A stretch of DNA of 64,000 bases from Halolactibacillus halophilus. GTDB taxonomy: Bacteria; Bacillota; Bacilli; Bacillales; Amphibacillaceae. The stretch is from NCBI RefSeq assembly GCF_900115605.1, contig NZ_FOXC01000002.1, positions 141,626 to 205,625 on the forward strand, in the 5' to 3' direction. Below the pieces are notes generated by a model. The model saw only the letters and a list, made by a program, of their open reading frames with translations, did no database searches and was not told the origin of the DNA. Shown piece after piece: positions 33,713-44,203 of the stretch; the first letter of the stretch is position 1, and each line of letters starts with the position of its first letter. The position numbers were made by a program, and so were the translations under genes.

Positions 33713-34986
33713 TTTGTTTCCCCCTTATAGACAAGTTCACCATCAACAATCGTCATCGCCACTTCCCCCGTCACCTTTTGGTGATTAAATGGTGTGTTTT
33801 TCCCTTTTGATATAAAGGTTGTTTTATCAATCATTGTTTCTGCTTCTAAATTAAGTAAGACTAGATCTGCTGGTTTGTTAATCTCAAGTTTCCCTTGGGC
33901 CATACCAAACACCTCACTTGGCTTAACTGTAAGGTAATCAATGAGGTCCGCTAAGGTCATCACACCCGGCTTAACAAAGTGGGTATATAAAACTGGAAAG
34001 GCTGTCTCTAGACCGACAATCCCAAATGGTGCCGTTTCAATGGGTTGATTCTTTTCATCTTCATGGTGCGGCGCGTGATCGGTGGCGATAAAATCAAGCG
34101 TGCCATCTAATAAGCCTTGAAGTAATGCCTCACGGTCTGCTTTCGCACGAAGCGGTGGATTCATTTTAAAGTTTGTATCACGCGATGTCATGTCATCCTC
34201 TGAAAGAATCAAATGATGCGGTGATACTTCGGCGGTCACATGAATACCAGCCCGTTTAGCATCTCTGATCACCCGGACACTTTCCTTTGTTGAGACGTGA
34301 CAAACATGGTAGTGACAGTTGGCTTTTTCAGCTAGTAAAACGTCACGCGCAATTTGGGTTGCTTCGCAAATCGAAGGAATGCCATTCACACCTAAACGAG
34401 CGGCGACGTCACCATCATGGACACAGCCGCCATGAATGAGAGAATTATCTTCACAATGAGCGACAATCGCTTTATTGTTTTTGGCTGCTTGTTTCATTGC
34501 TTCATACATATCACCCGCTGTTTGAACCCCAACACCATCGTCAGAGAATTGAAAGGCACCTGCTTCTGTTAAAGCATCAAAATTAACGAGTGCTTCCCCT
34601 TTTAATCCATTCGTAATTGATGCATATGGATAAACTTTAACGATGGCGTCTGTTTTAATTTTATCTTGAACGACTTTGAGAGAAGCAACATCACTTGGCA
34701 CTGGATTTGTATTAGGCATCGCACAAATTGTCGTATAGCCGCCTTTTGCGGCTGCTTTTGTGCCTGTTTCAATTGTTTCTTTATGTTCTCCGCCCGGTTC
34801 TCTTAAGTGAACATGGACATCAATAAAGCCAGGTGCAACGACTTGTCCACTTGCATCAATCACCGTATCCGTTTCAGACGGGACGATTCTATTCCCGATT
34901 TGGTCGATGATGCCATCAACCACCAAGATATCGATCGTTTGTTCTAAATCATTAGCTGTATAGGCGTTCTGGATAAGTAAAGTCAT
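33709..34986 (-). CDS. pyrC: Dihydroorotase
   Basis: Cyclises carbamoyl aspartate to dihydroorotate. 425 aa, class I amidohydrolase. Zinc ligands in GFIDVHVHLREPGGEHKET, CHVSTKESV and FIATDHAPHHEDEK; all key histidines and aspartates are visible. Its start overlaps the pyrB coding end by 35 nt; a GGGGG-rich binding site lies inside pyrB, so translation is probably coupled. Confidence 0.97.
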   Translation of the reverse strand: MTLLIQNAYTANDLEQTIDILVVDGIIDQIGNRIVPSETDTVIDASGQVVAPGFIDVHVHLREPGGEHKETIETGTKAAAKGGYTTICAMPNTNPVPSDVASLKVVQDKIKTDAIVKVYPYASITNGLKGEALVNFDALTEAGAFQFSDDGVGVQTAGDMYEAMKQAAKNNKAIVAHCEDNSLIHGGCVHDGDVAARLGVNGIPSICEATQIARDVLLAEKANCHYHVCHVSTKESVRVIRDAKRAGIHVTAEVSPHHLILSEDDMTSRDTNFKMNPPLRAKADREALLQGLLDGTLDFIATDHAPHHEDEKNQPIETAPFGIVGLETAFPVLYTHFVKPGVMTLADLIDYLTVKPSEVFGMAQGKLEINKPADLVLLNLEAETMIDKTTFISKGKNTPFNHQKVTGEVAMTIVDGELVYKGETK

Positions 34987-35896
34987 GTTTAATTTCCCCC
35001 TTTTTTAACTGTTGTTGAAACAAAACCATTTCAATAACTGCCATTCGGCTGTAGACACCATTGGTCATCTGTTTAAATATTCTGGATTTTTCAGCTTCAA
35101 CGAGTGTATCATCAATCTCTACGCCGCGGTTCACTGGTGCTGGATGCATGACAATCGCGGTTTGTTTTAAACGCTGATAACGTTCAACCGTTAAGCCATA
35201 ACGATTTAAATATTCGGCTTTATTTAATGTTTCTTTATTATCATGTCGTTCAAGTTGAATCCGCAACAACATCATCACATCACTATCCTCTATCGCCTCA
35301 TCAAGCTCAAGATAAGGAAAATCGAGTGTCTCATCGCGGTAGCTTGCTTTAGCTGATAGTCTCACCTCTGCGCCTAAGGTCGAAAGGGCAATCGCATTTG
35401 AACGCGCCACGCGTGAGTGAAGGATATCACCGACAATCGTTACTTTTAAGCCTTCAAATGAACCAAATTCTTGATACATCGTATAAAGGTCTAAAAGTGA
35501 TTGAGTTGGATGCTCTCCCTTACCATCTCCGCCGTTAATTACAGGGATATCGAGTTGATCCGCAAGTTCTTGTACCATATTTTCTTTTGGGTGACGAATG
35601 ACAATGGCCTTAGCACCGATGGCCGCAAATGTTTTTGCCGTGTCGTAAACCGTTTCTCCTTTTAAAGTACTTGAAGATTCAACGTGAAAGTCTAAGACGT
35701 TTAGTCCGAGTTTTTTTTCAGCTACTTCAAAACTCATTTTTGTGCGTGTACTCGGTTCATAAAATAAATTCGCAATAAACATTTCATCTTGATTAAAGTT
35801 CGGTTTTGTTTGACCCGTTTCAATCGCTTCAATTCTTTTTAATAACCCAAGTAATTGGTCTTTTGTCATTGTTTTCATCGATACAAAATCTTTCAT
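34952..35896 (-). CDS. pyrB: Aspartate carbamoyltransferase catalytic subunit
   Basis: Condenses carbamoyl phosphate with aspartate. 314 aa. Carbamoyl phosphate motif EPSTRTKMSFEVAEKKLG, GDGKGEHPTQSLLDLYT, and the 240s loop VMHPAPVNRGVEI are present. No pyrI gene is seen, as expected for the Bacillus-type enzyme. The C-terminus runs 35 nt into pyrC. Preceded by a hairpin rather than a recognisable PyrR attenuator. Confidence 0.97.
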   Translation of the reverse strand: MKDFVSMKTMTKDQLLGLLKRIEAIETGQTKPNFNQDEMFIANLFYEPSTRTKMSFEVAEKKLGLNVLDFHVESSSTLKGETVYDTAKTFAAIGAKAIVIRHPKENMVQELADQLDIPVINGGDGKGEHPTQSLLDLYTMYQEFGSFEGLKVTIVGDILHSRVARSNAIALSTLGAEVRLSAKASYRDETLDFPYLELDEAIEDSDVMMLLRIQLERHDNKETLNKAEYLNRYGLTVERYQRLKQTAIVMHPAPVNRGVEIDDTLVEAEKSRIFKQMTNGVYSRMAVIEMVLFQQQLKKGEIKHDFTYPERLYS

Positions 35897-35937
35897 TCAT
35901 TCGTCACCCTTTCATGAATTATGACTAACTATGTTAA

Positions 35938-35964
35938 TCAAAAGGCTAGCCGAAGCTAGCCTTT
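35938..35964 (-). terminator. Hairpin between pyrP and pyrB
   Basis: 10-bp perfect stem AAAGGCTAGC (35941-35950) / GCTAGCCTTT (35955-35964); read on the minus strand the loop is the stable UUCG tetraloop, then TTGATTAAC. The stem overlaps the pyrP stop codon. It looks like a partial terminator or processing/stability element. No PyrR-binding sequence was seen with it. Confidence 0.75.
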
Positions 35965-37333
35965 ACACATCTTGATCTATGTCTGTGTCACCAAACATTT
36001 TACCGTTGCCATAGGCTGCTTCTTTACCCGGTAAAATTAAGTTCAGTACCACACCAATAAAGGCAGCTAGCGCCATTCCTTCGACTTTAAAGTCAAGGTC
36101 TCCAAGTGAAAATTGAACCATCGCGCCACCAATCCCAATCACAAGGATGACCGATGAGATGATCAGGTTACGGTTATTACCTAAATCCACTTGATTATCA
36201 ACCAACATTCTTAAGCCACTTGAGGCGATAATCCCAAATAAAAGAATTGATACCCCTCCCATGACGGGGCTCGGAATAGATGAAATCACATCTGAAATAA
36301 TGCCAATGAATCCAAAAATAATCGCAAGCACTGCCGCTCCGCCGACAACAAAGACACTAAAAATCCTTGTAATCGCAAGCACACCGATGTTTTCACCGTA
36401 TGTCGTGTTCGGAGGTCCCCCTAAAACAGAGGCGATCATCGTCGCCACCCCGTCGCCTAAAATAGAGCGGTGTAAACCAGGTTCTTTTAAGAAGTTTCGT
36501 CCAACTACTTTTGACAGAACCATCTGGTCACCGATATGTTCAGCAATCGTGACAAGTGCGACTGGTACCATTATCGCCATGATATTTAAATTTAGGACAT
36601 CAAGCGGTTGATAGTGAACAAACGGGATGACAAAGTCCGGGGCGACAAATATCGCACTTAAGAATTCTGAGAATGAGCCGGCTTCAATAATCCGAGTAAA
36701 GCTTGCTTCAATTGCTGAAGTATCAACAATCCCTTGAATCATTGCGTAAGTATAACCGACAATGATACCAATAAGAATCGGAATGAGCCCAAAGAAGCCT
36801 CTAAAAAAGAGTGAACCAACAATCGTAACGACAAGGGTGAGAATAGCGACTGAAAAATGGGTCGCACTATACTCGCCTTGAACATTCATCGCCATATTGA
36901 CAGCCGTTGGCGCAAGTCCTAAACCGATGACAATAATAACAGGACCGACGACAACCGGTGGTAAAGCTCTCATAATCCAATCAATACCGAATGAAGCAAT
37001 GAGAAGCGCAACGAGACCATACAAGAGACCAGCCACAAAACTCCCCATCATCGCGCCTTCTATTCCGCCCCCTACCGCTCTGGCTGAAATAATCGGGGAT
37101 ATAAAGGCAAAACTTGAACCTAAGTATGCTGGAATGCGGCCTTTAGTAATCAGTAAGTAACTCAAAGTCCCTGTCCCACTTGAAATGAGGGCAACTGATG
37201 CGGGTAATTCGGTTAAAAACGGCACGAGCACAGTGGCGCCAAACATTGCGAATAAGTGCTGTAAACTTAACATAAACCATTTTGATTTTTTCGGAACGTC
37301 TCTGACGTCCATGACCATATCTAATCTTTCCAT
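35963..37333 (-). CDS. pyrP: Uracil permease
   Basis: Proton-coupled uracil uptake; nucleobase:cation symporter 2 family, about 14 membrane spans. 456 aa. The early block SLQHLFAMFGATVLVPFL and the central TIAEHIGDQMVLSKVVGRNF and GGPPNTTYGENIGVLAITR motifs (the substrate-site glutamates) are clear. Second gene of the pyr operon, preceded by a PyrR attenuator, so uptake is repressed when UMP is abundant. Confidence 0.96.
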   Translation of the reverse strand: MERLDMVMDVRDVPKKSKWFMLSLQHLFAMFGATVLVPFLTELPASVALISSGTGTLSYLLITKGRIPAYLGSSFAFISPIISARAVGGGIEGAMMGSFVAGLLYGLVALLIASFGIDWIMRALPPVVVGPVIIVIGLGLAPTAVNMAMNVQGEYSATHFSVAILTLVVTIVGSLFFRGFFGLIPILIGIIVGYTYAMIQGIVDTSAIEASFTRIIEAGSFSEFLSAIFVAPDFVIPFVHYQPLDVLNLNIMAIMVPVALVTIAEHIGDQMVLSKVVGRNFLKEPGLHRSILGDGVATMIASVLGGPPNTTYGENIGVLAITRIFSVFVVGGAAVLAIIFGFIGIISDVISSIPSPVMGGVSILLFGIIASSGLRMLVDNQVDLGNNRNLIISSVILVIGIGGAMVQFSLGDLDFKVEGMALAAFIGVVLNLILPGKEAAYGNGKMFGDTDIDQDV

Positions 37334-37390
37334 AGAAATGACTTCCTCCTTTTAATCTCTCTTTTGTTTGGTTTAACTCTTTTTAGGCAT

Positions 37391-37490
37391 TAAAAAAACC
37401 TCTTTACGACGCTTGAACGTCATAAAGAGGTAGACGTGTCCATTTAGGTACACGTGTCCTATTTACAACCTTCGAAGCCTCTCTGGACTT
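37391..37490 (-). promoter_or_regulatory. PyrR-dependent attenuator between pyrR and pyrP
   Basis: On the minus strand: the PyrR-binding loop AGTCCAGAGAGGCTT (37475-37489), then an antiterminator region with repeated GGACACGT, then a terminator whose 14-bp stem is formed by 37398-37411 and 37418-37431 with one wobble pair, followed by TTTTTTTA. This is the classic Bacillus pyr attenuator: PyrR-UMP binds the first hairpin and favours termination. Confidence 0.93.
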
Positions 37491-37507
37491 ACATTAAAGG
37501 TTTGTGC

Positions 37508-38077
<570 letters not shown>

Positions 38078-38093
38078 TTAGTCGACCTATAAT

Positions 38094-38181
38094 CAAAAAA
38101 TCCCTTTTCTCCGCGCGCAGAGAAAAGGGATTAGTCAGATATGCTAATCATACAATCGGCCTTTTCAGTCTCACGGGACTG
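38094..38181 (-). promoter_or_regulatory. PyrR-dependent attenuator in the pyr operon leader
   Basis: Minus strand: PyrR-binding hairpin CAGTCCCGTGAGACTG (38166-38181), then the terminator TCCCTTTTCTC (38101-38111) / GAGAAAAGGGA (38120-38130), loop GC-rich, ending in TTTTTTG. Lies between the operon promoter and pyrR. Confidence 0.92.
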
Positions 38182-38211
38182 TCTTTAAAGGTGTTATTTA
38201 ATTCTGTTTTC

Positions 38212-38240
38212 ATTATGCCCGACATCCCCTTTAAAGTCAA
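38212..38240 (-). promoter_or_regulatory. pyr operon promoter
   Basis: Minus-strand -35 TTGACT (38235-38240), 17-bp spacer, -10 CATAAT (38212-38217). The -35 overlaps the last codons of rluD. The predicted start lies about 25 nt before the PyrR-binding hairpin. Confidence 0.85.
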
Positions 38241-39148
38241 TAGCTTTGACGGAGGTTTTCTAATGTGTCGGTGAAAATCTTTGGTGGTGCAGCAGTAAAT
38301 GTTAACCACTCGTTCGTTGTTGGATGATGAAAACCAATCTCCTGAGCATGCAGGGCCTGACCTTTGGTATCAATGGATTTACGATGGCCATATTTCGGGT
38401 CACCGACGAGTGGGAAACCGATGTAACGCATATGCACCCGAATTTGATGGGTACGTCCTGTTTCAAGGACACACTTAATCACCGTATACTGCTGACCAAT
38501 TCGTTCAAGTACTTCAAAGTGCGTCACTGCTTCTTTTCCACCAGTAACAACCGTCATCTTCTGACGGTCTTTGGTATCACGGCCAATTGGTGCGTCAATT
38601 GTCCCGTATTCATGTGGGATATCCCCATGAACTAAAGCCACATATGAACGTTTTACCGTCTTATCTTTTAATTGCCCGGCCAATGATTGATGAGCGTGGT
38701 CGTTTTTTGCGACCATGAGTAAACCACTGGTATCCTTATCAATTCGGTGAACAATACCAGGACGGATCACATCGTGAATCCCAGATAAATCTTTGATATG
38801 AAACATTAACGCATTGACGAGTGTTCCATTAGGGTGGCCAGGTGACGGATGGACGACCATTCCTTTTGGTTTATTGACAACGACAACATCATCGTCTTCA
38901 TAGACGATCTCTAAGGGAATATTTTCTGGTTGAATATCTAATTCCTCAGGTTGTTTTTCTTCTAACACTATTTGATCTTCAGGTTGGACTTTGTAATTTG
39001 CTTTAACTGTTTTCTCATTGACGGTGACATAGCCTTCTTTAATCCATGTTTGGATTTGGGCTCTGGATAAATCTTCTCGCTTTTCAGTTAAATACTTATC
39101 AAGCCGCTGACTTTTCTCTACTTCTAAAACTTTATACGTTTCACTCAT
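38237..39148 (-). CDS. RluD-family 23S rRNA pseudouridine synthase (YlyB)
   Basis: Isomerises uridines in 23S rRNA. 303 aa. An N-terminal S4-like RNA-binding domain (about 15-75) precedes the RluA/RluD catalytic domain with the aspartate in [20 protein letters not shown] and the ending [20 protein letters not shown]. Start overlaps the lspA stop by 4 nt. Position before pyrR equals ylyB of B. subtilis; exact target sites are inferred from the family. Confidence 0.94.
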   Translation of the reverse strand: MSETYKVLEVEKSQRLDKYLTEKREDLSRAQIQTWIKEGYVTVNEKTVKANYKVQPEDQIVLEEKQPEELDIQPENIPLEIVYEDDDVVVVNKPKGMVVHPSPGHPNGTLVNALMFHIKDLSGIHDVIRPGIVHRIDKDTSGLLMVAKNDHAHQSLAGQLKDKTVKRSYVALVHGDIPHEYGTIDAPIGRDTKDRQKMTVVTGGKEAVTHFEVLERIGQQYTVIKCVLETGRTHQIRVHMRYIGFPLVGDPKYGHRKSIDTKGQALHAQEIGFHHPTTNEWLTFTAAPPKIFTDTLENLRQSY

Positions 39149-39606
39149 GCTTTTTTATCCTTTCTAACTTCCTCGAATAGGGTGGCAATACCGATTAAAA
39201 TCACACCGACGACAAGACTAGAGTCAGCAACATTAAAAATCGGGTAATCATAGCTAAAAATATACACATCAACAAAATCAACGACTTCTTGAAATCTCAC
39301 GCGGTCAATTAAATTTCCAATCGCACCGCCTAAGACAAGTCCTAAACTAATACCTAACAAACGATTTGTTTTCGCATAGTGCTCAATGTAATAAATAATA
39401 ATCCCAACGACAATGAGGGTGATAATATAAAAGAACCACATTTGTCCTTGTAAAATCCCCCAAGCTGCACCGGGATTACGGTGTGATGTTAAGTAAAAGA
39501 CATTATCAATAACAGGAATACTTTCACCAATTGTCATATTTTCAATCACTAAATATTTCGTCCACTGATCAATCACAATCATGACCACAGCAATCACATA
39601 ATACAC
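39145..39606 (-). CDS. lspA: Lipoprotein signal peptidase (signal peptidase II)
   Basis: Removes signal peptides from prolipoproteins in the membrane. 153 aa, four predicted transmembrane helices. The conserved segments are [24 protein letters not shown] and the catalytic aspartates in [22 protein letters not shown]. Starts after the ileS terminator; ylyA, which lies between ileS and lspA in B. subtilis, is absent. Confidence 0.96.
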   Translation of the reverse strand: MYYVIAVVMIVIDQWTKYLVIENMTIGESIPVIDNVFYLTSHRNPGAAWGILQGQMWFFYIITLIVVGIIIYYIEHYAKTNRLLGISLGLVLGGAIGNLIDRVRFQEVVDFVDVYIFSYDYPIFNVADSSLVVGVILIGIATLFEEVRKDKKA

Positions 39607-39640
39607 AGATTTTCCCCACTTTCTTTTTTACTCTTGTTCG

Positions 39641-39646
39641 ATTTTA
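39641..39646 (-). promoter_or_regulatory. Candidate lspA promoter (extended -10)
   Basis: Minus-strand TGGTAAAAT with the hexamer at 39641-39646, about 35 nt before the lspA ATG; no clear -35. Needed because a strong terminator precedes lspA. Confidence 0.4.
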
Positions 39647-39675
39647 CCACACTTTGCGGCTTTTTTCTTCTTTTA

Positions 39676-39742
39676 AAAAAAGAAACGTCTTTACTTGAGT
39701 CGGCATCACTTAAGTTGACGACTCAAACAGACGTTTCTTTTT
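39676..39742 (-). terminator. ileS terminator
   Basis: Long two-part stem: AAAAGAAACGTCT (39678-39690) pairs with 39729-39741, inner ACTTGAGTCG / CGACTCAA; followed on the minus strand by TTTTTTT. Very strong. Confidence 0.93.
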
Positions 39743-39754
39743 AGCATGGCTTAT

Positions 39755-42514
39755 TTATTCTACATTTTGATAATGTTCATCAACAATAGTTGCACAGCGT
39801 TCACATAATGTTTCATAAGTTGCTACTGTACCGACCGTATCATCCGCTACCCAACAGCGTTCACATTTATCTGCATCATATTTTTCTACCGCAACATCGA
39901 CATACTCATAACCTTTACCAAAGTCAGTCGTTGCCACAAGGTCAACTTTTGATACGATGAATAGTTGATCGAGACGATCGATCTCTTCAAGGACTGATTG
40001 GGTCAGGTCATCTTTTGCTTTTACGGTAATTTTCGCTTCAAGCGATTTACCAATGACTTTCTCCGCACGTGCTTCTTCTAATGCTTTTAGAATATCATCA
40101 CGTACGACTAAGAAATGATCCCACTTCTTAAGTAAGTCCGCTTCCCCGCCAATTTCACGCACTTTTGGCATATCCGTTAACTGGACATGACTCGCTTCTG
40201 TTTGAGGGATATATTGCCATACTTCTTCTGCTGTATGCGTCAAGATTGGCGCAATAAGTTTTGTGATTGACACAACTGTTTCATAATACACGGTTTGAAT
40301 CGCACGACGGCGCTTACTATCAGCTGCTTCGATATAAAGAATATCTTTCGCAAAATCAAGATAGAAAGCACTCAGTTCTTTAGAAACAAACTGATGCACC
40401 CGGTTATAAACTTTTTGGAAGTCATACGCATTATATGCTTCGGTTACTTTTTTAATCAGTTGTTGTAATTTAATCAACATGTAGCGGTCAACTTCATGTA
40501 AATCTTGTTCTGCTACTGTATCTTTACTTGGATCAAAATCACTGATATTACCAAGCAAGAAACGGAACGTGTTACGGATTTTACGATAGCCTTCTGACGT
40601 TTGTTTAATGATATCATCAGACACACGCACATCGGCTTGATAATCCACTGACGCTACCCACAGACGTAAAATATCAGCGCCGTACTGTTTCATAATTTTT
40701 GATGGTAAGACAACGTTACCGATTGACTTACTCATCTTACGCCCTTGACCGTCAAGCGCAAACCCGTGGCTTAAGACTGACTCATATGGGGACTGACCAC
40801 TCACCGCAACCGCTGTTGACAGTGATGAGTTAAACCAACCACGGTATTGGTCTGAACCTTCAAGGTAAAGGTCTGCTGGACGACGTAAGTCTGAACGTTC
40901 TTCAAGCACGCCTTCATGTGATGAACCAGAGTCAAACCACACATCCATGATGTCCATTTCTTTGGTGAATACACCATTGGGACTATGATCCGAAGTGAAA
41001 CCGGCTGGTAATAAATCTTTTGCTTCACGTTCAAACCATACATTTGAGCCATGTGCTTTGAAGAGTTCCGCGACGTGATTAATCGTCTCATCAGTAATAA
41101 TGGGTGTTTGGTCCTCACCATAAAAGACAGGAATCGGTACACCCCAAATACGTTGACGAGAAATACACCAATCTTCACGGTCACGCACCATATTATAAAG
41201 ACGTGTTTCACCCCATTTTGGAATCCAGTTCACCCGGTTGATTTCCGAGAGAATATCGTCTCTAAAGTCTTTAATCGACGCAAACCATTGATTTGTTGCA
41301 CGGTAGATGACCGGCTTTTTCGTCCGCCAATCATGTGGATAGGAGTGTGTAATAAAGCTTAGCTTCTTCAGTGCACCCGCTTCATCTAATTTTTCTGTGA
41401 CTAATTTATTTGCTTGGTCATAGAACAGTCCTTCAAATCCAGGTGCTTCCTCAGTAAACACACCTTTATCATTGACTGGACATAAGACGTCAAGGCCATA
41501 TCTTTTACCAACGATAAAGTCATCTTCACCGTGTCCAGGCGCCGTATGAACAAGACCCGTTCCACCATCCGTTGTCACATGCTCACCCAAAATGATTAAC
41601 GAATCACGGTCATACAGTGGGTGTTTTGCCACTAAGTTCTCAGCCGCTTGTCCTTTAAATGTTTGAACAATCTCATAATCGGTCCATTCTAACTCATCTT
41701 TTACGGTCTCAAGTAATTCTTCAGCGACGATGATTTTTTCATCGTTCACACGAACAACAACATAATTTAAGTCTGCATGCAGCGCAATCGCTAAGTTAGA
41801 CGGAATCGTCCATGGTGTTGTCGTCCAGATTAAGAACTGTTCATCGCCTTTTAACAAATCACCGCCATCTTTTACGTTAAAAGCAACATAAATAGAAGCT
41901 GAACGCTTATCTTGATATTCAATTTCTGCTTCAGCTAATGCTGATTCTGATGATGGTGACCAGTAAACAGGCTTTAGGCCTTTATAGATATAACCCTTTT
42001 TCGCCATATCACCAAACACTTTAATTTGAGCTGCTTCATAATTCTTATCTAATGTGACATAAGGATTGTCCCAATCTCCGCGGACACCTAGTTGTTTAAA
42101 TTGCGTCCGTTGATTATCGACTTGTTTCATCGCATAAGCGGCACATTTTTCGCGGAATTCAGCCGCCGTTAATTTTTTACGATCCACTTTTTTCTTTTGT
42201 AGCGCATTTTCAATCGGTAAACCGTGTGTATCCCAGCCTGGTACATACGGAGCGTTATAACCTGTCATTGATTTAAATTTCACGATAAAATCTTTTAAGA
42301 CTTTATTTAAGGCATGTCCCATGTGTAAGTCACCGTTTGCATACGGGGGTCCATCATGTAAAACAAACAAAGGACGATCTTTCGTGCGAGCTTGCACTTG
42401 TTCATATAGCTCTGCTTGGTCCCATTCTTCCTGCATTTTTGGCTCTTTATTTGGTAAGTTGCCTCGCATTGGAAAGGCAGTTTTTGGCATGAGTAACGTC
42501 TTTTTATACTCCAT
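39755..42514 (-). CDS. ileS: Isoleucyl-tRNA synthetase
   Basis: Charges tRNA-Ile. 919 aa, bacterial type 1. HIGH-like motif in [20 protein letters not shown] (about residues 54-73), KMSKSIGN for ATP binding near residue 595, and the C-terminal zinc-binding CERCWV...CERC. The CP1 editing domain is present. Controlled by a T-box leader with isoleucine codon and a consensus promoter; stands alone between two terminators. Confidence 0.98.
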   Translation of the reverse strand: MEYKKTLLMPKTAFPMRGNLPNKEPKMQEEWDQAELYEQVQARTKDRPLFVLHDGPPYANGDLHMGHALNKVLKDFIVKFKSMTGYNAPYVPGWDTHGLPIENALQKKKVDRKKLTAAEFREKCAAYAMKQVDNQRTQFKQLGVRGDWDNPYVTLDKNYEAAQIKVFGDMAKKGYIYKGLKPVYWSPSSESALAEAEIEYQDKRSASIYVAFNVKDGGDLLKGDEQFLIWTTTPWTIPSNLAIALHADLNYVVVRVNDEKIIVAEELLETVKDELEWTDYEIVQTFKGQAAENLVAKHPLYDRDSLIILGEHVTTDGGTGLVHTAPGHGEDDFIVGKRYGLDVLCPVNDKGVFTEEAPGFEGLFYDQANKLVTEKLDEAGALKKLSFITHSYPHDWRTKKPVIYRATNQWFASIKDFRDDILSEINRVNWIPKWGETRLYNMVRDREDWCISRQRIWGVPIPVFYGEDQTPIITDETINHVAELFKAHGSNVWFEREAKDLLPAGFTSDHSPNGVFTKEMDIMDVWFDSGSSHEGVLEERSDLRRPADLYLEGSDQYRGWFNSSLSTAVAVSGQSPYESVLSHGFALDGQGRKMSKSIGNVVLPSKIMKQYGADILRLWVASVDYQADVRVSDDIIKQTSEGYRKIRNTFRFLLGNISDFDPSKDTVAEQDLHEVDRYMLIKLQQLIKKVTEAYNAYDFQKVYNRVHQFVSKELSAFYLDFAKDILYIEAADSKRRRAIQTVYYETVVSITKLIAPILTHTAEEVWQYIPQTEASHVQLTDMPKVREIGGEADLLKKWDHFLVVRDDILKALEEARAEKVIGKSLEAKITVKAKDDLTQSVLEEIDRLDQLFIVSKVDLVATTDFGKGYEYVDVAVEKYDADKCERCWVADDTVGTVATYETLCERCATIVDEHYQNVE

Positions 42515-42540
42515 TGTTCATCCTCCTTAAAATTGTAAAT

Positions 42541-42800
42541 AAAAAAAGTCCTCCTATCCCAAAAAGGGACGAGGAGAACTCGCGGTACCACCCTAGTTAG
42601 CTTATAAAGCCCACTCTGATGTCGTAACGTGACAGTGACGTTCATTCTTACTCTTAGTTCAGAATGAAAGCTTGAAGATGATTTTCGTTCATTTAGGGAT
42701 CATACTAGGCTTTCACCACCCCTAGCTCGCTCATATGATAATAAATGACCTACTGTTCTTCGCATCGCTTTATCGTTTCATTTAATTAAAAACTCTCTGT
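42541..42800 (-). promoter_or_regulatory. Ile T-box leader (tRNA-sensing riboswitch) of ileS
   Basis: The T-box sequence AGGGTGGTACCGCG lies on the minus strand at 42581-42594. It is followed by an intrinsic terminator at 42541-42577 (CCC/GGG-based stem ending in TTTTTTT). Upstream, the stem I region contains an AGTA motif and the candidate specifier ATC (complement of 42698-42700). Uncharged tRNA-Ile would pair with the specifier and the T-box and prevent termination. About 260 nt leader. Confidence 0.95.
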
Positions 42801-42806
42801 TCATGA

Positions 42807-42835
42807 ATTATAGGTAATTATGTCACAGACGTCAA
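42807..42835 (-). promoter_or_regulatory. ileS promoter
   Basis: Minus-strand -35 TTGACG (42830-42835), exactly 17 bp, -10 TATAAT (42807-42812). Near-consensus housekeeping promoter just upstream of the T-box leader. Confidence 0.92.
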
Positions 42836-42851
42836 GTTGTGTCAATATTTT

Positions 42852-43346
42852 TTATTCGTCGCCCTCTTCTAGTTCATTGAGTTCCATATTTAATAATTGA
42901 TCCCAATCATTTGCTTCAACAAGTTCAAGTTGTGCTTCAATCAACATTTTCAAACGGGTACGGAATACTTTCCCTTGTTTTTTCAACTCTTCTACTTCAA
43001 TTTCAATACGACGCGCCTTTTCTAACGCTTCATTAATGATCCGGTCGGCATTTTTTTCTGCTTCGCGTACGATTAATTTAGATTCTTTCGTCGCATTGCC
43101 TTTTACTTCATCCGCCGTTTGTTGAGCCACGAGTATCGATTTATTTAATGTCTCTTCAATGTTTGAGAAGTGGGTTAATTTATCTTCTAGTAATTCTATC
43201 TCGCGCTTTAGTTCCTTCTTCTCACGAATAACGAGTTCAAAATCTTTCATAACCTGATCTAAAAATTCATTGACCTCATCTTGGTCATACCCGCGCATTC
43301 CTCTAGAAAATTCCTTATTGTGAATATCAAGTGGTGTTAATGCCAT
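42852..43346 (-). CDS. divIVA: Division/polarity protein DivIVA
   Basis: Coiled-coil scaffold that binds curved membrane at septa and poles. 164 aa. The N-terminal membrane-binding domain MALTPLDIHNKEFSRGMRGYDQDEVNEFLDQV is nearly invariant, followed by two coiled-coil stretches rich in E and K (about 30-70 and 75-150). ATG 43346 follows AAAGGAGG. A 9-bp inverted repeat lies just upstream, overlapping the ylmH stop and a possible promoter. Confidence 0.97.
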   Translation of the reverse strand: MALTPLDIHNKEFSRGMRGYDQDEVNEFLDQVMKDFELVIREKKELKREIELLEDKLTHFSNIEETLNKSILVAQQTADEVKGNATKESKLIVREAEKNADRIINEALEKARRIEIEVEELKKQGKVFRTRLKMLIEAQLELVEANDWDQLLNMELNELEEGDE

Positions 43347-43411
43347 TATGTATTCCTCCTTTGTATCAAATATGTTCTTAAGCAGCCTCGTTTAAAAGAA
43401 AACCCTTGCTT

Positions 43412-44194
43412 CTATTGTACCAAACGTTGGTACAAAATGCGCCATTTTTCTTTTTTTGTTTGTCCTTCAATCGATGTTAACCTTGCCCGTCCCTTTTTTC
43501 TCACACTAATCAAATCATTCGGTTCAATCAAAAAGGCCGGTGACTCAACAACTTTAAAGTTTACCTTCACCCACTCTCGTTCAATCAGTGCCTTCGCATC
43601 TTTTCTACTCATTTGATACATTTCTTTTATAAGTACATCTAAACGCAATGAGGACACCGTTGTTTGATGCGTTGTCCATGTGGATGGATGCGGGCGATAG
43701 GTACCTAGTAAAGCTTCTGTAAACGTCACTTGTGCTTTTTTAATTTGGGTGAATTCACGCAAAACAAATCCAGCGATATCTTGATGAACTAGTAACAAAA
43801 TTATACCGGTTGTTTCCTCAATCGTCACGTCGCCTAATTTCTTACGATTAATCCCTAGTGACAAAAAACTGCCTAATACATCGGGATGTTTAATGTCAAT
43901 AAACTTAGCTGGATAACTCGCTTCAAGTAATTGAACAGGAAAGTCTTTATCTTCAACTGATGCATAATAAGGACTAAGAGCATACATCGTGCGCTCGAGT
44001 TGGTTCTCACCAAATAAACAATCAACGTTAAAGCGGTCATCATTTCCAATAATCGACTCGAAAATATAGGCTTCTCTAGGGTCTAAAAAATCAGTAAACA
44101 ACGTCATAAACTGTTGTTCAACCCGGTCGCGCATGTCGAGAACATGGTCAACGAACGGTCGTTCTTCTGGTCTAAAATGTTGATATAAATCCAT
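43412..44194 (-). CDS. ylmH: RNA-binding S4 domain protein YlmH
   Basis: S4-domain protein; in B. subtilis recently linked to rescue of stalled 50S-nascent chain complexes, and in streptococci to division. About 260 aa. N-terminal and central domains without catalytic signature; the C-terminal S4 domain spans about the last 75 residues (SSLRLDVLIKEMYQMSRKDAK and EPNDLISVRKKGRARL). Start ATG 44194 (MDLYQHFRPEE) follows AGGTGG. Part of the sepF-ylmG-ylmH-divIVA run. Confidence 0.92.
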   Translation of the reverse strand: MDLYQHFRPEERPFVDHVLDMRDRVEQQFMTLFTDFLDPREAYIFESIIGNDDRFNVDCLFGENQLERTMYALSPYYASVEDKDFPVQLLEASYPAKFIDIKHPDVLGSFLSLGINRKKLGDVTIEETTGIILLLVHQDIAGFVLREFTQIKKAQVTFTEALLGTYRPHPSTWTTHQTTVSSLRLDVLIKEMYQMSRKDAKALIEREWVKVNFKVVESPAFLIEPNDLISVRKKGRARLTSIEGQTKKEKWRILYQRLVQ

Positions 44195-44203
44195 GGCAAC
44201 CAC

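Noticed and set aside
36261..37160. Plus-strand frames of 87-116 codons inside pyrP
   Set aside because: Mirror of hydrophobic codons in the permease; no independent support.
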